Positions 1 through 8,838 of a DNA stretch of 64,000 bases are shown here, in pieces. The stretch covers positions 1 to 64,000 of the forward strand of contig NZ_AULT01000011.1 of NCBI RefSeq assembly GCF_000422425.1, written 5' to 3'. Both the position numbers and the translations under genes were made by a program. The stretch's first letter is position 1. Each line of letters opens with the position of its first letter. Under the pieces are notes generated by a model. That model did not search any database. It had not been told where the DNA came from and worked only from the letters and a program-made list of their open reading frames with translations. The DNA comes from Oceanospirillum beijerinckii DSM 7166 (GTDB lineage Bacteria > Pseudomonadota > Gammaproteobacteria > Pseudomonadales > Halomonadaceae).

Positions 1-2
1 CG

Positions 3-320
3 CTGGTGATGGACAATCTCAATACACATACAGGCGCATCACTTTACAAAGCATTCAAACCCGAAGTGGCAAGGGCTTTGTTGGATAAACTGGAGTTTGT
101 TTATACACCAAAGCATGGTAGCTGGCTGAATATGGCAGAGTGTGAGTTCAGTGTATTAGCACGGCAATGTCTGGACAGACGATTGCCAGATATTGAAACA
201 GTCGAGCGTGAGGTAAGTAGCTGGGTTGAAGAGAGAAACCGGGGAAAACAAAGAGTGGACTGGCGTTTTACAACGGAAGATGCCCGAATTAAGTTAAAAC
301 GCCTTTATCCTAATTTATAA
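3..320 (+). CDS. IS630-family transposase, C-terminal fragment cut by window edge
   Basis: This is the C-terminal part of a DDE-type transposase; the reading frame is already open at base 3, so the start lies to the left of the window. Near the beginning it has the D-N-L-N-T-H motif (second catalytic Asp region) and then F-V-Y-T-P-K-H-G-S-W-L-N-M-A-E, which supplies the catalytic Glu of IS630 elements. These motifs are characteristic of IS630 transposases. The frame is intact to its TAA stop, with no frameshift in the visible part. Whether the element is complete cannot be judged from here. A perfect palindrome 20 bases past the stop could belong to the element end. Confidence 0.88.
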   Translation: MVMDNLNTHTGASLYKAFKPEVARALLDKLEFVYTPKHGSWLNMAECEFSVLARQCLDRRLPDIETVEREVSSWVEERNRGKQRVDWRFTTEDARIKLKRLYPNL

Positions 321-339
321 GACTGATGGACTACTAGGC

Positions 340-371
340 TTAAGGAGCAAAGTGAATGCTTTGCTCCTTAA
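340..371. repeat. Perfect palindrome between transposase and the secreted unknown
   Basis: Two 13-base arms (TTAAGGAGCAAAG and its complement) enclose a 6-base loop. There is no T-run on either side, so it is a weak intrinsic terminator candidate. It lies between the 3' ends of two convergent genes and could serve both, or be part of the insertion-sequence terminus. Confidence 0.6.
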
Positions 372-395
372 TATATTACAGATGCTGCCGTTGGG

Positions 396-908
396 TTACT
401 GTTGACTATTACTGTCCGGCTGATGATTGCGGCGCTGAATATTGATCTGTTCTGTCTGGTTTACTACCAGGCCTATATTAGCTGAATCTAACAGGCGTAA
501 TGTGTAGTCGTGACCAGCCTGTAGTGTGCAGGTATTACCGGAACACGCTTCGGCTAAGCCAAAGTCATGATTTTGATCAACAATACGTGCATTCATTGCA
601 CCGTCAAATATGTCGCCATTGGGTTCAACGCATAGTGCGCGGTTAACAGATACTTCCAATTGCTGATTGTTAATTTCTGCGTTAGCGGACATCAGGCAGC
701 GTTCAGGCAGATATGCCCCGGTTTCACTGCCGGTTGCTTTCAGTAGTAGGTGAGAGATACTTTCACCGTTATTGACCGTTTTATCCACTAGAACCTGTAC
801 GCGAAGAACGGTATCCGCTGGCAGTTGATAGCCGCTATTGGCAGAAGTTTCAGCATAGGCAGGTAGACATGCTCCTAAAAGAGCAACTGTTGTCAGTAGT
901 CGTTTCAT
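396..908 (-). CDS. Secreted protein of unknown function
   Basis: This 170-residue protein begins with a clear signal peptide (Lys-Arg, hydrophobic stretch, cleavage expected after A-Y-A near residue 19). The mature part is polar and contains four Cys: one pair near residues 67-92 and one pair near 121-126 (A-C-S-G-N-T-C-T), which could form disulfides in the periplasm. I do not recognise a family. The start is supported by a GGTGAG ribosome site just upstream. It is convergent with the transposase and divergent from the fol genes, with no functional link visible. Because it sits next to an insertion sequence it could be accessory, but composition gives no strong sign of that. Confidence 0.65.
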   Translation of the reverse strand: MKRLLTTVALLGACLPAYAETSANSGYQLPADTVLRVQVLVDKTVNNGESISHLLLKATGSETGAYLPERCLMSANAEINNQQLEVSVNRALCVEPNGDIFDGAMNARIVDQNHDFGLAEACSGNTCTLQAGHDYTLRLLDSANIGLVVNQTEQINIQRRNHQPDSNSQQ

Positions 909-1321
909 AGCTCACCGTTTCTGTGGATCAAGGTTTCTACGTATCAATGGGTAGTCACACTGAGCAAAAGCGCCGAAAAAGATACGATATCCTTATTTCT
1001 GGCCTGATGCCTCACTTGCTGCTCGATCCTGTTATATCAGGCTATTGCATGCTTATTGCTACAAGTGATCTGCTTTTGAGTGCGCGAAGTATAACAGATT
1101 CGAATGAATTTACAGTTAACCCTTGGGCGGCATTATGCTTGACCAACCAAGTCAGGTAAAATGGACAAATTGTCGCACCCGGATATGAACAACATCGGTT
1201 ATCATTGTTGCCTTCATTTGAGACAACAGCATGTCTAGGTGTAATGTCCGGAAAAAGTTATGCTGTTAATTTTACATTAGAAAGTCAGCATAAATATAGA
1301 TGTTAATTAAAAGGTAACCCA
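909..1321. other. Intergenic region upstream of folE
   Basis: 413 bases between divergent genes, presumably holding both promoters. The part just before folE is AT-rich. A 78-codon frame at 923-1159 has no ribosome site or recognisable protein features and is not accepted as a gene. No clear operator or hairpin was seen. Confidence 0.5.
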
Positions 1322-1876
1322 ATGAGTGAAAAACTGGCGGATCTGTACGAGACCATTCTGACCGAATTAGGTGAAGATCCTAAGCGTGAAGGTCTGTTGG
1401 ATACACCTACGCGTGCTGCTAAGGCGATGCAATATCTGACCCGTGGTTATCATCAGACGCTGACTGAGGTGACTAATGGTGCGGTATTTGAGTCAGAAAC
1501 TGATGAGATGGTTATCGTAAAAGATATTGAGCTGTACTCAATGTGTGAACACCACCTGCTACCTTTTATCGGTAAATGCCATATTGCCTATTTACCTGCT
1601 GGTAAGGTGTTAGGTCTGTCTAAGTTTGCACGTATTGTGGATATGTATGCACGACGTTTCCAGATCCAAGAAAATCTGACTAAGCAGATTGCAGATGCAG
1701 TGCTGGAAGTTACAGGTGCCCGAGGTGTAGCTGTGACCATTGAAGCCAAGCACATGTGTATGATGATGCGAGGCGTTGAGAAACAAAACTCCGTGATGAA
1801 ATCTTCAGTGATGTTGGGCTCATTCCGCGAATCTCAGGCTACCCGGCAGGAATACCTGCAGTTGATTACCAGCTGA
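1322..1876 (+). CDS. folE: GTP cyclohydrolase I
   Basis: Converts GTP to 7,8-dihydroneopterin triphosphate, the first step of tetrahydrofolate (and pterin) synthesis, in the cytoplasm. The 184-residue length is normal for the short bacterial form. The zinc ligands are visible as C75 and H78 in S-M-C-E-H-H and C146 in H-M-C-M-M-M-R-G. The catalytic-site segments L-L-P-F-I-G-K and E-K-Q-N-S are also present. ATG start with AAAGGTAACCC upstream. It is followed by a strong terminator and then folX, so the two pterin genes are adjacent but probably separately transcribed. Confidence 0.97.
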   Translation: MSEKLADLYETILTELGEDPKREGLLDTPTRAAKAMQYLTRGYHQTLTEVTNGAVFESETDEMVIVKDIELYSMCEHHLLPFIGKCHIAYLPAGKVLGLSKFARIVDMYARRFQIQENLTKQIADAVLEVTGARGVAVTIEAKHMCMMMRGVEKQNSVMKSSVMLGSFRESQATRQEYLQLITS

Positions 1877-1887
1877 CCGGGTTTCGC

Positions 1888-1917
1888 AAAAAGCTCAGGT
1901 CAGTCCTGAGCTTTTTT
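1888..1917 (+). terminator. Intrinsic terminator of folE
   Basis: Hairpin with stem AAGCTCAGG/CCTGAGCTT followed by a run of six T, starting 11 bases after the folE stop. Confidence 0.9.
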
Positions 1918-1960
1918 GTATACATATACCAAGTTCTTTTTATTGGACAGAGACACGCTT

Positions 1961-2362
1961 ATGCCATTACACGCTGTCAGTAATGCCCAGTCAGGGCATA
2001 ACCTAGCCACTATTCAAATTAAGAATCTGCGTCTGAGAACTTATATTGGTATCAATGAAGATGAGATTCTGAATAAACAGGATGTGATTATTAATATCAC
2101 TATTCAGTATCACGCTGATCGTGCGGTGAGTTTCAATCATATTGATGAGGCACTGAATTACCGTACCATTACCAAGGCAGTGATCAAGCATGTAGAAGAG
2201 AATCGCTTTGCGCTGCTGGAGCGTCTGACCCGCGAGATTCTGGATATTATTATGGGCTACGATCAGGTGCATGTGGCTCAGGTTGAAGTGGATAAACCGC
2301 ATGCACTGCGTTTCTCTGACTCGGTATCTATTACTTTATCTGATCATCGCGATGGCAGCTAA
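1961..2362 (+). CDS. folX: Dihydroneopterin triphosphate 2'-epimerase (FolB/FolX family)
   Basis: A 133-residue protein of the tunnelling-fold dihydroneopterin aldolase/epimerase family. Recognisable segments are [16 protein letters not shown] near the N-terminus, the L-N-Y-R-T-I-T segment, and [10 protein letters not shown] near the C-terminus, where the Lys matches the family active site. The L-R-F-S-D-S-V ending and short length resemble FolX rather than FolB, but aldolase activity cannot be excluded. The start at 1961 was chosen because the upstream ATG at 1916 lies inside the folE terminator. The next gene starts 11 bases before this stop, so translation is probably coupled. Confidence 0.85.
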   Translation: MPLHAVSNAQSGHNLATIQIKNLRLRTYIGINEDEILNKQDVIINITIQYHADRAVSFNHIDEALNYRTITKAVIKHVEENRFALLERLTREILDIIMGYDQVHVAQVEVDKPHALRFSDSVSITLSDHRDGS

Positions 2363-2741
2363 TCGCTCGGTTGATCATTTAGCTGAGAGGTTTCCCGCTT
2401 TGGAGGCGATCGACCAGCTGGAGTTGCTGATTGATATTCCGGGCTTGAGTTGGCAGTTGTTTACTACTCCGAATTGTGCACCCTGTCAGGACATTAAACG
2501 AAAGTTACCTCTGTGGGCGTATGATTTTTTGCCTTCCAGCCGCTGCTTTTCTATTGATTTGGCTGTTTTGCCTCAAGCCTGTTCGGCTTTTCAGGTATTA
2601 TCCGCACCCACGCTGATTGTTTGTTTAGACGGGCAAGAGATTGCACGTCAGGTTCGATATGTTAATTTTTCTCTGCTACGAGAGCAGTTGGCGCGGCCAC
2701 TGGCTTTATGGCAGGCATCGTTATCCGCTACAGGAGGTTGA
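2352..2741 (+). CDS. Thioredoxin-like protein
   Basis: 129 residues with a thioredoxin-type active site C42-A-P-C45 in the context [10 protein letters not shown], then a later S-A-P-T-L segment matching the cis-Pro loop. No signal peptide, so it is probably cytoplasmic. The ATG at 2352 overlaps the end of folX by 11 bases and was preferred over a longer frame from 2271 that lies wholly inside folX. The stop directly abuts the ATG of the next gene, so folX, this gene and the next look like one transcript. Its partner is unknown. It could be a small redox or glutaredoxin-like adaptor. Confidence 0.75.
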   Translation: MAANRSVDHLAERFPALEAIDQLELLIDIPGLSWQLFTTPNCAPCQDIKRKLPLWAYDFLPSSRCFSIDLAVLPQACSAFQVLSAPTLIVCLDGQEIARQVRYVNFSLLREQLARPLALWQASLSATGG

Positions 2742-3200
2742 ATGCAGGGCGAAGTGATTGCGTTTGATACAGCGCAGCAATTAGGTATTATCCGTGCCGA
2801 GGATGGTCGTGAATTTCAATTCGATCTTACCGGGTGGAGAGGTCGTGGTTTACCGGATAGCGGTATTCTGGTGAGTTTTGAGCTTGATGCTGAGCGAGCG
2901 TGTCAGGTATTTAATCTTCCTGCCGGGCAGATGCAGGCTGCGGCAGTAAAAGAGGTGGGTAGCGATGAGTTGAGGCCGGTACAGACCTCATTCTGGTCGG
3001 TAATGGCGATTGGCTGCGCTGCTATGTCGGTGCCTCTGGGTTATTTTGTCGCGCTGCTTGCTCTACTCTTTGCGCTAATGGGGTTTCGTGAAGCGCGTCT
3101 TCAGCCTGAGCGTTATAAGGGGAAGGGAATGGCTTTGGTAGCCGGTGGTATGGCGTGTGCGGTATTGATGTTAACTGCTATTCTGAAAATAACCAACTGA
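2742..3200 (+). CDS. Membrane protein with cold-shock-like N-terminal domain
   Basis: 152 residues. Residues 1-60 resemble a cold-shock/OB-fold domain (G-E-V-I-A-F-D, then L-G-I-I-R-A-E-D-G-R-E-F-Q-F-D). The C-terminal half is hydrophobic, with about two membrane segments at 84-113 and one at 128-150, separated by a basic loop containing Y-K-G-K-G-M-A, which resembles DUF4190-type tails. A strong AGGAGG site precedes the ATG, which directly follows the stop of the thioredoxin-like gene. The role is unknown. Cold-shock domains fused to small membrane domains are a known bacterial architecture, but no substrate can be inferred. Confidence 0.7.
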   Translation: MQGEVIAFDTAQQLGIIRAEDGREFQFDLTGWRGRGLPDSGILVSFELDAERACQVFNLPAGQMQAAAVKEVGSDELRPVQTSFWSVMAIGCAAMSVPLGYFVALLALLFALMGFREARLQPERYKGKGMALVAGGMACAVLMLTAILKITN

Positions 3201-3237
3201 CGCCATTGGGCGTGTTGATGTTATTGTGGTATGGAAG

Positions 3238-3273
3238 GTAAAAATGGAAGAGAAGCTTCTTCCATTTGCTTTT
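3238..3273. terminator. Bidirectional terminator between convergent genes
   Basis: Ten-base arms AAATGGAAGA/TCTTCCATTT with a six-base loop, with T-rich flanks on both strands. It sits between the stops of the cold-shock-like gene (plus) and the sensor kinase (minus). Confidence 0.75.
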
Positions 3274-3298
3274 GATCACCAGCCCCTAATAGAGCTTT

Positions 3299-5182
3299 CT
3301 ATTGACCTGGTGGGTGCTCTTCTTCAAGTGCTGGCACTCGAATGCATACGCTAAAGCCTTCCTCTGGTGCGCTATCGGCTTCAATGGTGCCTTTAAGGAT
3401 CTGGGTCACTTGGTTGTAGACGATATGCATACCTAGCCCTGTACAGCCCTGGTTACGCCGTGTGGTATGAAAGGGTTCAAACAGTTTATCAAGCATCTCA
3501 TCATTGATACCTACGCCATTATCACAATATTCGACAACCAGATGGTCTCCTTGAGTAAATGCCTTGAGTGAGATGCGGTTCTTAAAGTTAGCCTGAGGAA
3601 AGCCGTGAGTCAGGCTGTTGTTAATCAGCTGGCCTATCACTTGTAGCCAGCTGGAGGAAACGGTTGACCAAGTCAGTCTGTCATCGGCTTCAGTCACAAA
3701 GGTGGCACTTTTTTCTGTGAGAGACTGCTGGAAACCCAGGCTAAGATCGTGGAACAGCTCTTTAAGCTGTACATTTTCCACATGAGTGTGTTGATTGGTC
3801 ACAGCGGTTTGTTTAAACATCTGAACCAGTCGAACGACTCTTTGTAGATTGTTATCGATCAGTTCTACAGCTTCTTTTTCTGGATTGTTATCTGAATGAT
3901 CCAGCATCGAGGTGGCCGTAATCGCGACGCCTAATGGTGTATTAATCTCGTGAGCGATGCCGGCAACCAAGTTGGCTAATGAGGCCATTTTTTCACGTTC
4001 TATCAATTGGTTCTGTGTCAGCTCAAGTTCTTCCAGCGAGTTTTTTAGCTGTTCGGTGCGTTGCTGTACCCGAAGCTCAAGGGTTTCATTCAGCTCTTGC
4101 AGCTGAGTCTGAGCCCGCTTCTTAGCGGTAATATCAACCGCGGTGCCCCTAAAGCCAAGAAAGCGGCCATATTCAAACTGCGCTAACCCCTGGAGGACAA
4201 AGTAGTGAGTTTCTTCATGTAGGGTAATCTGAAGCTCAAGGTCGTTAAAATCACTTTTCTGCTCAAAACTGATCTGTAGAGCAGGGGTGTCTAACAGTTG
4301 GGCCAGGTTTTTGCCCAAAAGTGAATCCTGATGGCTGCTATCCAGTTGTATCAACATTTGCTCAGAGGCAAATGAGAGTTGGCCGTCAGCATCTGTCTCC
4401 CACAGCCAGTCTGATGCCACATTGGCAAAATCACTGAAGCGGTTCTTTTCTTGTTCAATTTCACTGTATAACTGGTGTAACTTTTGGCTGAGTTGGTTAA
4501 CTGCCAGGCCTAGAATGTCCAGTTCATCTTCTTTAGTGGTGATAAAAGAGGGCTTTTCCAGTTCAAGGGGGACATGTTTTTGGCTGGGCCGGAAACGCTC
4601 AAGATAGCGCATAATACTGAAAATACGTCGGTTGACACTAAAATGGAATACCCAGAGTACCATGGCAGATACAATAAACGTTTTAATACCGTTGATTAGT
4701 AAGAGAGAGGTGAAAGTCTCAAACAGCTGTTGATAAATCTCTTCTGCACTGGATTCAACATGCAATGTACCTAAAACAAAGGGGGTTTGAGAGCCGGGGC
4801 CTTCATACACAGGGGGGATTTTACTCTCGAACTTATCGCCATTAACGGCATGACCTGCATCCCAGAACTGATTGCCTGTGTTTGATGTTACCTTGATATA
4901 GGCCAGGCCAGGTAGTTTAACCAAGCCTTCAAGGCGCAGTTTTAACTGGCTCTCATTAAACTCCCATAGATTAATCGCCAGGGATTCGGCATGTACCTGC
5001 TTTAGTTCGGTGTGTCTGGCTTCTACGGCATTAACTTCCCGAGTGTAATCTGCATAAAGCTGAAGCAGTGTTGAAATCAGAGTAATACTACTGCTGATAA
5101 TCACCAGAATAAGAATAATCCGCCGACCTATAATGCTGGCCAGTGGGTGATCAGAAATCTGTTTTGAATGCTGAAGAGACAT
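3299..5182 (-). CDS. Membrane sensor histidine kinase with PAS domain
   Basis: 627 residues. It has a transmembrane helix at about 20-45, a periplasmic domain to about 160, a second helix at about 163-185, a PAS-type domain at about 245-360, a coiled coil at about 360-405, then the kinase core. The phosphoacceptor is H411 in A-H-E-I-N-T-P-L-G. The N-box (I-N-N-S-L-T-H), the D-N-G-V-G-I box and G-L-G-M-H-I-V complete an intact ATPase domain. No response regulator lies next to it, so it is an orphan kinase. The N-T-P-L-G variant of the H-box is shared with the soluble kinase at 28184. Stimulus and partner are unknown. Confidence 0.9.
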   Translation of the reverse strand: MSLQHSKQISDHPLASIIGRRIILILVIISSSITLISTLLQLYADYTREVNAVEARHTELKQVHAESLAINLWEFNESQLKLRLEGLVKLPGLAYIKVTSNTGNQFWDAGHAVNGDKFESKIPPVYEGPGSQTPFVLGTLHVESSAEEIYQQLFETFTSLLLINGIKTFIVSAMVLWVFHFSVNRRIFSIMRYLERFRPSQKHVPLELEKPSFITTKEDELDILGLAVNQLSQKLHQLYSEIEQEKNRFSDFANVASDWLWETDADGQLSFASEQMLIQLDSSHQDSLLGKNLAQLLDTPALQISFEQKSDFNDLELQITLHEETHYFVLQGLAQFEYGRFLGFRGTAVDITAKKRAQTQLQELNETLELRVQQRTEQLKNSLEELELTQNQLIEREKMASLANLVAGIAHEINTPLGVAITATSMLDHSDNNPEKEAVELIDNNLQRVVRLVQMFKQTAVTNQHTHVENVQLKELFHDLSLGFQQSLTEKSATFVTEADDRLTWSTVSSSWLQVIGQLINNSLTHGFPQANFKNRISLKAFTQGDHLVVEYCDNGVGINDEMLDKLFEPFHTTRRNQGCTGLGMHIVYNQVTQILKGTIEADSAPEEGFSVCIRVPALEEEHPPGQ

Positions 5183-5508
5183 AGTCGTGTTTTAGGTACC
5201 ATCAACGATCCCGTTAACTGTCAGCATAGTGCTAAAAGGGCATGGGGGGCAATAGTTTATAGTTGCTATATAGTCTTTTGCTGTGAAAAAAAGGAGGCTT
5301 AGTGTAGGGGTGGGATAAAAGGAGTGGTCAGGAAAAATAGTGAGCTTTAACGGATGGTGAAGATGTGTTTAGGGCCGGTTGTCAGACGGTAAGAAAAGGC
5401 CCTGTATGTTCAGGGCCTTTTAAATAATCAGTTCGATAGTGAATTAATTATGTTGTCATTAATGATTCACAACGAACTGTCGCAAGATATAATCCTGCGC
5501 TGAAACTC
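5183..5508. other. Intergenic region between sensor kinase and purH
   Basis: 326 bases holding the sensor-kinase promoter (not identified) and the purH terminator at 5394-5421. Nothing else stands out. Confidence 0.5.
5394..5421 (-). terminator. Terminator downstream of purH
   Basis: Perfect 11-base arms AAAAGGCCCTG/CAGGGCCTTTT around a six-base loop. The flanks give a T-run on either strand. Confidence 0.9.
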
Positions 5509-7092
5509 TTAGTGACGGAAGTGACGCATACCGGTAAATACCATAGCCATACCATGTTCATCTGCTGCATCAATTACTTCCTGATCACGCATAGAGCCGC
5601 CAGGCTGAATGACAGCGCTGATACCGGCTTTAGCTGCAGCATCGATACCGTCACGGAATGGGAAGAAGGCATCAGATGCCATAACAGAGCCAGGTACTTC
5701 AAGGCCTTCGTCTTCCGCCTTAATGCCCGCGATCTTAGCGCTGTATACCCGGCTCATCTGGCCGGCACCCACGCCAATAGTCTGACCGTTCTTCACGTAT
5801 ACAATAGCGTTAGACTTAACAAACTTAGCGACTTTCCAGGCAAAGGCCAGATCGCGCATCTGCTCTTCGCTTGGGGCTTTTTTAGTCACAACTTTCAGTT
5901 CGTCGTCAGTCACCATGCCCATGTCACGATCCTGAATCAGCAGGCCACCGTTGACACGCTTGTAGTCCAGGCCGTAATCACGCTCACCTGGCCAGTTGTC
6001 GGAGCAATCCAGCAGGCGTACGTTGGCTTTAGTTGCAACAATTGCGCTGGCTTCTTCGGAAACTCCAGGAGCAATAATCACTTCAACAAACTGACGATCA
6101 ATGATCGCTTTAGCCGTTTCCGCATCTAGCTCGCGGTTAAAGGCGATGATGCCACCGAAGGCTGAGGTAGGGTCAGTTTGAAATGCCAGTTCGTAGGCTT
6201 GTAGTGGGTTCTCGGCAATCGCTACACCACATGGGTTGGCGTGTTTAACGATCACACAGGCTGGCTCTGCGAAAGATTTCACACACTCAAATGCAGCATC
6301 AGTGTCAGCAACGTTGTTAAAAGACAGCTCTTTGCCCTGCAGTTGTTTCGCTGTGGAAACACTGGCTTCAACCGGGTTTTTCTCAACGTAGAAAGCGGCT
6401 TTCTGGTGAGGGTTCTCACCGTAGCGCATCTCTTGCTTCTTCTCGTACTGAACGTTGTAGGTACGAGCGAAGTTTTCGCTGCCACCTTCAACCAGACGGC
6501 CAAAGTAATTAGCGATCATGCCGTCGTATGCAGCAGTGTGCTCGAAGGCTTTAATCGCCAGATCAAAACGAGTGGCTTGAGCAACAGCGCCGTCGTGAGC
6601 ATCCATATCGTTCAGAATACGGCCATAGTCGTTTACATCTACTACGATGGTCACGAATGCATGGTTCTTGGCGGTAGAACGTACCATGGTTGGACCGCCA
6701 ATATCGATGTTTTCGACAGCCATTTCCAGGGTGCAGTCTTCGCGAGCAACAGTGGCTTCGAATGGATACAGGTTTACTGCAACCAGATCGATGCCCTGAA
6801 TACCATTTTCAGCCATCACTTCGTCATCCTGGCCGCGACGAGCCAGAATGCCGCCGTGGATTTTTGGATGCAGAGTTTTAACACGGCCATCCATCATTTC
6901 CGGGAAACCGGTGTAGTCGGATACTTCAATTGCAGGTACACCTTGCTCGGTCAGCAGCTTGAAAGTACCGCCGGTAGACAGGATCTCTACACCGCGCTCG
7001 GTCAGTGCTTTAGCGAACTCAACAACGCCGGTTTTATCCGATACGCTGATTAAGGCCCGGCGAACCGGCAGGTTTTGTGCATTTGCAGCCAT
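5509..7092 (-). CDS. purH: Bifunctional AICAR formyltransferase / IMP cyclohydrolase
   Basis: Catalyses the last two steps of de novo purine synthesis, from AICAR to IMP, in the cytoplasm. The N-terminal cyclohydrolase (methylglyoxal-synthase-like) domain starts with [12 protein letters not shown] and contains S-T-G-G-T and [10 protein letters not shown]. The formyltransferase half has the K-H-A-N-P-C-G catalytic segment and a normal C-terminus R-H-F-R-H. The ATG at 7092 gives 527 residues, the usual length; a GTG six codons earlier is the alternative. It is separated from fis by a terminator, so it has its own promoter. Confidence 0.97.
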   Translation of the reverse strand: MAANAQNLPVRRALISVSDKTGVVEFAKALTERGVEILSTGGTFKLLTEQGVPAIEVSDYTGFPEMMDGRVKTLHPKIHGGILARRGQDDEVMAENGIQGIDLVAVNLYPFEATVAREDCTLEMAVENIDIGGPTMVRSTAKNHAFVTIVVDVNDYGRILNDMDAHDGAVAQATRFDLAIKAFEHTAAYDGMIANYFGRLVEGGSENFARTYNVQYEKKQEMRYGENPHQKAAFYVEKNPVEASVSTAKQLQGKELSFNNVADTDAAFECVKSFAEPACVIVKHANPCGVAIAENPLQAYELAFQTDPTSAFGGIIAFNRELDAETAKAIIDRQFVEVIIAPGVSEEASAIVATKANVRLLDCSDNWPGERDYGLDYKRVNGGLLIQDRDMGMVTDDELKVVTKKAPSEEQMRDLAFAWKVAKFVKSNAIVYVKNGQTIGVGAGQMSRVYSAKIAGIKAEDEGLEVPGSVMASDAFFPFRDGIDAAAKAGISAVIQPGGSMRDQEVIDAADEHGMAMVFTGMRHFRH

Positions 7093-7128
7093 AGTTTTCG
7101 TCTTTCTCACAGGGTAGTTAAGAAAATA

Positions 7129-7155
7129 AAAACGGCAGAGAAGTACTGCCGTTTT
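7129..7155 (-). terminator. Terminator of the dusB-fis operon
   Basis: Ten-base arms AAAACGGCAG/CTGCCGTTTT with a seven-base loop, located between the fis stop and the purH start. The symmetrical A and T tracts make it potentially bidirectional. Confidence 0.88.
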
Positions 7156-7270
7156 GATAAGTTCAGCTCATTATAGCAGGCTATGGGCGTTTCTCGTGCC
7201 CACGATTTGCGACAAAAAACACTTTAAGTCGACCCAATATGACATGGGTGTACTATGGCTTTTGTTTTGC

Positions 7271-7591
7271 TTACAGCTGGCCATAATGTTTAAGTTTTTT
7301 GCGCAGGGTGCCACGATTCAGGCCCAGAATTTCAGAAGCCTGGCTCTGGTTATCTCCGGTATAACGCATCACTGCTTCCAGTAACGGTGCTTCCACCTCG
7401 GCCAGTACCATCTGATATAAGTCGGTCACAGGTTGGCCATCCAGATGAGTAAAGTAATTGTCCAGTGCCGCTTCAACACTATTACGCAGGGGCTGAGGGC
7501 TTTCTGTGGTTTGCTGGGTTTCCAGCTGAGCCTGCTCAACAGCAGGTTGTTTTTCTGAAATATCCATATTTTTCAAACTATCATTGCTCAC
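7271..7591 (-). CDS. fis: DNA-binding protein Fis
   Basis: Nucleoid-associated regulator that bends DNA and activates rRNA and other growth-related promoters. The C-terminal helix-turn-helix ([20 protein letters not shown]) is nearly invariant in the family. Residues 40-75 carry the dimer core N-Y-F-T-H-L. A GTG start at 7591 gives 106 residues; an in-frame ATG at 7567 would give 98, the length of enterobacterial Fis, so the start is uncertain. It follows dusB by one base beyond the stop, the classic dusB-fis operon. Confidence 0.96.
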   Translation of the reverse strand: MSNDSLKNMDISEKQPAVEQAQLETQQTTESPQPLRNSVEAALDNYFTHLDGQPVTDLYQMVLAEVEAPLLEAVMRYTGDNQSQASEILGLNRGTLRKKLKHYGQL

Positions 7592-7592
7592 T

Positions 7593-8597
7593 TCAGGCCA
7601 CCTTTATTTGCAGGTCAGCCAGATTGGGACATAGGTTGTTCAGTAAAAACTGTTCCACGGCCATTTGCTGTTGTTCAGGTGTTTCCAGCTGGTTAAACAG
7701 TTTTCTGAAGTTCACGCCATCTTCTCGAGTGCCCAGATACCAGTTGACGTGTTTACGGGCTATACGTACCCCCATATAGTCGCCGTAAAATGCGTACAGT
7801 GCACTCAGATGTTGGTTTAATAATTGATAAACAGTATCAATGTCGGGTTCAGGCAGTTTTTCTCCGGTTGCCAAATAATGATTGATCTCGCGGAAAATCC
7901 AGGGGCGCCCTTGAGCTGCTCGGCCAATCATAACGGCATCGGCACCCGTATAATCCAGCACAAATTTGGCCTTTTCCGGTGACGTTATATCACCATTGGC
8001 AAATAATGGAATAGAGATAGCCTGGCGAATCTCGGCTATGGTGTTGTACTCAGCGTCGCCACGGTAGGCATCTGAACGGGTGCGGCCATGAACCGCGAGA
8101 GCCTGAATACCCGCATCCTGTGCCATCTTGGCAATAGTAACACCATTGCGGTGTTCAGGGCTCCAACCGGTGCGGATCTTTAGGGTAACAGGGATATCTA
8201 CAGCCGATACCACTGCTTGCAGAATATCTGCTACCAGGGCCTCATCTTTGAGCAATGCAGAGCCTGCAGCCTTGTTACACACTTTTTTGGCCGGGCAGCC
8301 CATGTTGATATCGATGATCTGTGCGCCTTGAGCTGCATTCATACGGGCTGCTTCAGCCAGCATTTCAGGGTCGCCACCGGCAATCTGTACTGAGCGAGGG
8401 GCTTGTTCGCCGCTATGATCCAGGCGAAGTTGTGATTTTCGGGTGTGCCACAGGCGTACATCAGAGGTCACCATCTCAGACACTACCAGACCTGCGCCCA
8501 TCTCGCGACAGAGCTGTCGGAAAGGACGGTCTGTTACGCCAGCCATCGGCGCCAGAATGGTAGGTTGCTTAACTGAATATGGGCCAATCTTGATCAT
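7593..8597 (-). CDS. dusB: tRNA-dihydrouridine synthase B
   Basis: FMN- and NADPH-dependent reduction of uridine to dihydrouridine in tRNA. The TIM-barrel N-terminus has [13 protein letters not shown]. The catalytic C101 lies in [10 protein letters not shown]. The FMN phosphate site is seen at [11 protein letters not shown]. 334 residues is the expected DusB length. It is co-transcribed with fis, so Fis levels are set from the promoter upstream of dusB; 241 bases separate it from the next upstream gene. Confidence 0.96.
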   Translation of the reverse strand: MIKIGPYSVKQPTILAPMAGVTDRPFRQLCREMGAGLVVSEMVTSDVRLWHTRKSQLRLDHSGEQAPRSVQIAGGDPEMLAEAARMNAAQGAQIIDINMGCPAKKVCNKAAGSALLKDEALVADILQAVVSAVDIPVTLKIRTGWSPEHRNGVTIAKMAQDAGIQALAVHGRTRSDAYRGDAEYNTIAEIRQAISIPLFANGDITSPEKAKFVLDYTGADAVMIGRAAQGRPWIFREINHYLATGEKLPEPDIDTVYQLLNQHLSALYAFYGDYMGVRIARKHVNWYLGTREDGVNFRKLFNQLETPEQQQMAVEQFLLNNLCPNLADLQIKVA

Positions 8598-8838
8598 GTT
8601 AAACCGTTATTGAGTTGTGTTTGCCTAAATTGATGCAAACAGTACAGGCCTTATAGGTCGGTACTTTGGGGGGCGCTAATAATACTATGTCTTCCCGGAG
8701 AGTAAAGGGATTAGGGGGCTTCAGGCCAAAAAAATGAATTTTTAGCCAGATTATTGATGTGAAATAGCGAAACAAAAATATTTTGTGGGTGCCAGACCTG
8801 TCGATACCTCTCGTTCTTGTTATTGTCGCTTCGCGGAC

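Noticed and set aside
923-1159. 78-codon open frame between divergent genes
   Set aside because: No ribosome site and no protein-like features; it overlaps the start region of the neighbouring secreted-protein gene's promoter.
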